Shown here: positions 13,958-14,263 of the stretch, one piece after another
How positions within the stretch are numbered: the stretch's first letter is position 1
How the letters are laid out: every line of letters begins with the position of its first letter
From: an uncultured Erysipelotrichaceae bacterium
GTDB lineage: Bacteria > Bacillota_I > Bacilli_A > RF39 > UBA660
Assembly: GCA_902795725.1 (NCBI GenBank)
Contig: CADBLY010000082.1
Location: 1 to 14,263, forward strand
Direction of reading: 5' to 3'
Length of the DNA stretch: 14,263 nucleotides
Notes under the pieces: generated by a model
Database searches by the model: none
Told to the model about the DNA's origin: nothing
Seen by the model: the letters and a program-made list of their open reading frames with translations, nothing else
Program-made: the position numbers and the translations under genes

Positions 13958-14059
13958 GTGGCAATGCGAATTTTAAAATGTTGATGACGGAACCTGATGG
14001 TTTGTCTAATTGAAGCCACATTATCATCTTGGGTATATGTTAAGCTTTAATTTATTCAT
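13950..14059 (-). other. Two overlapping micro-ORFs or decayed coding fragment
   Basis: On the minus strand GAGG (14067-14070) sits 7 nt before an ATG at 14059 that opens an 11-codon frame (MNKLKLNIYPR, stop at 14024-14026). Its stop overlaps, as ATGA, the ATG at 14027 of a 25-codon frame (starts MIMWLQLDKPSGSV, ends LKFALPQS) whose TAG falls in the terminator stem. Codons in the second frame end in C or G far more often than in the neighbouring genes. It could be a coupled pair of small peptides, a frameshifted gene remnant, or chance frames over a structured RNA. I do not recognise the peptide. Confidence 0.25.
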
Positions 14060-14064
14060 ACAAA

Positions 14065-14107
14065 AACCTCGTTTCCTATGTCCATGAAACGGGGTTCAGT
14101 TTTTTTT
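14065..14107. terminator. Strong terminator hairpin, better formed on the plus strand
   Basis: Arms AACCTCGTTTC (14065-14075) and GAAACGGGGTT (14086-14096). Plus-strand RNA pairs all 11 positions with one G-U, and a T8 run follows after CAG. On the minus strand the same position is an A-C mismatch and a T5 run follows, so it may also terminate the Rpn-like gene. No plus-strand gene precedes it. Confidence 0.65.
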
Positions 14108-14141
14108 CATAAACCTGACATTTTTCTTTACATGCCTTTAA

Positions 14142-14263
14142 TTAATCATTCTTTAATTTTTCTACTTGTTCTTTGATTAAACCAGTAATTTCAGATATAG
14201 TATTAATATCCATGTCTTTTTCAAGCAGTTTTAAAGCAATATTTTTCTTTTCGTTAAGAGAAC
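14142..14263 (-). CDS. C-terminal end of a probable Rpn-family nuclease/transposase-like protein (partial)
   Basis: Only the last 39 codons lie in the window; the gene continues past 14263. The visible tail, with KKNIALKLLEKDMDIN and ISEITGLIKEQVEKLK, matches the C-terminal helical motif typical of Rpn (recombination-promoting nuclease, PD-(D/E)XK, formerly putative transposase YhgA-like) proteins. In those, a short 'ALKLLEKGMDIEFISEVTGLS'-type segment closes the protein. The catalytic domain is outside the window, so intactness cannot be judged. A terminator hairpin lies 35 nt past the stop. Confidence 0.55.
   Translation of the reverse strand, partial: SLNEKKNIALKLLEKDMDINTISEITGLIKEQVEKLKND

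Noticed and set aside
13936..14107. Known RNA genes (tmRNA, SRP RNA, RNase P RNA, 6S, T-box)
   Set aside because: The conserved sequence marks I know for these are absent: no T-loop/CCA end, no SRP tetraloop region, no T-box AGGGTGG-type motif.

Overview
The window is very AT-rich, low-GC Bacillota-type DNA, most like an uncultured gut Bacilli/Erysipelotrichia/RF39-type lineage (inference from base composition, gene content and an intact sigma-K-type factor). Tryptophans are encoded by TGG and TGA is used as a stop, so the standard bacterial code applies and Mycoplasma-type code 4 does not. No rRNA, tRNA, CRISPR array or complete mobile element is visible.

Layout. mgtE (Mg2+ channel, +) at 112-1443 converges on a YlbL/SepM-type Lon-like protease (-). 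Upstream of the protease are an unrecognised 306-aa gene with a perfect consensus promoter, a small DUF5684-like membrane protein and an HD-domain protein (all -). A lipoprotein (+) diverges from the HD gene and converges on a zinc-ribbon/TM/2xPASTA protein (-). Next, rpmG and efp form a two-gene unit (-), preceded by a sod-pbpA pair whose frames overlap (-). A DUF2624/YqfT-like gene (+) diverges from sod and overlaps nfo (endonuclease IV, -) tail to tail. Then come a 51-aa membrane-anchored peptide, recD2 and a sigK-like sigma factor (all -). The last 250 bp hold a higher-GC structured intergenic stretch and the 3' end of a probable Rpn-family nuclease gene (-).

Functions. Most genes are housekeeping: envelope synthesis and sensing (PbpA, PASTA protein, YlbL, lipoprotein), translation (L33, EF-P), stress and DNA repair (SOD, Nfo, RecD2), ion homeostasis (MgtE) and sporulation-type regulation (SigK). 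The nfo-yqfT, sodA-pbpA and rpmG associations echo the yqf/yqg region of the Bacillus subtilis chromosome as I remember it, which supports orthology. No stretch over 300 bp lacks a gene. The gap at 10549-10728 holds only the nfo promoter and a terminator that I can support.

Regulation. Several genes (mgtE, ylbL, nfo, sigK, recD2, and probably the DUF2624 gene) share one arrangement: a TATAAT-like -10 box, 5-6 bases, a GGTGAT-type Shine-Dalgarno, 3-5 bases, then the start codon. This predicts transcripts that begin almost on the ribosome binding site. I found no obvious new defence or biosynthetic system. The best leads are this promoter/SD architecture, the structured 13936-14107 region with two overlapping micro-ORFs, the palindrome over the recD2 start, the kinase-less PASTA protein and the orphan 306-aa gene.
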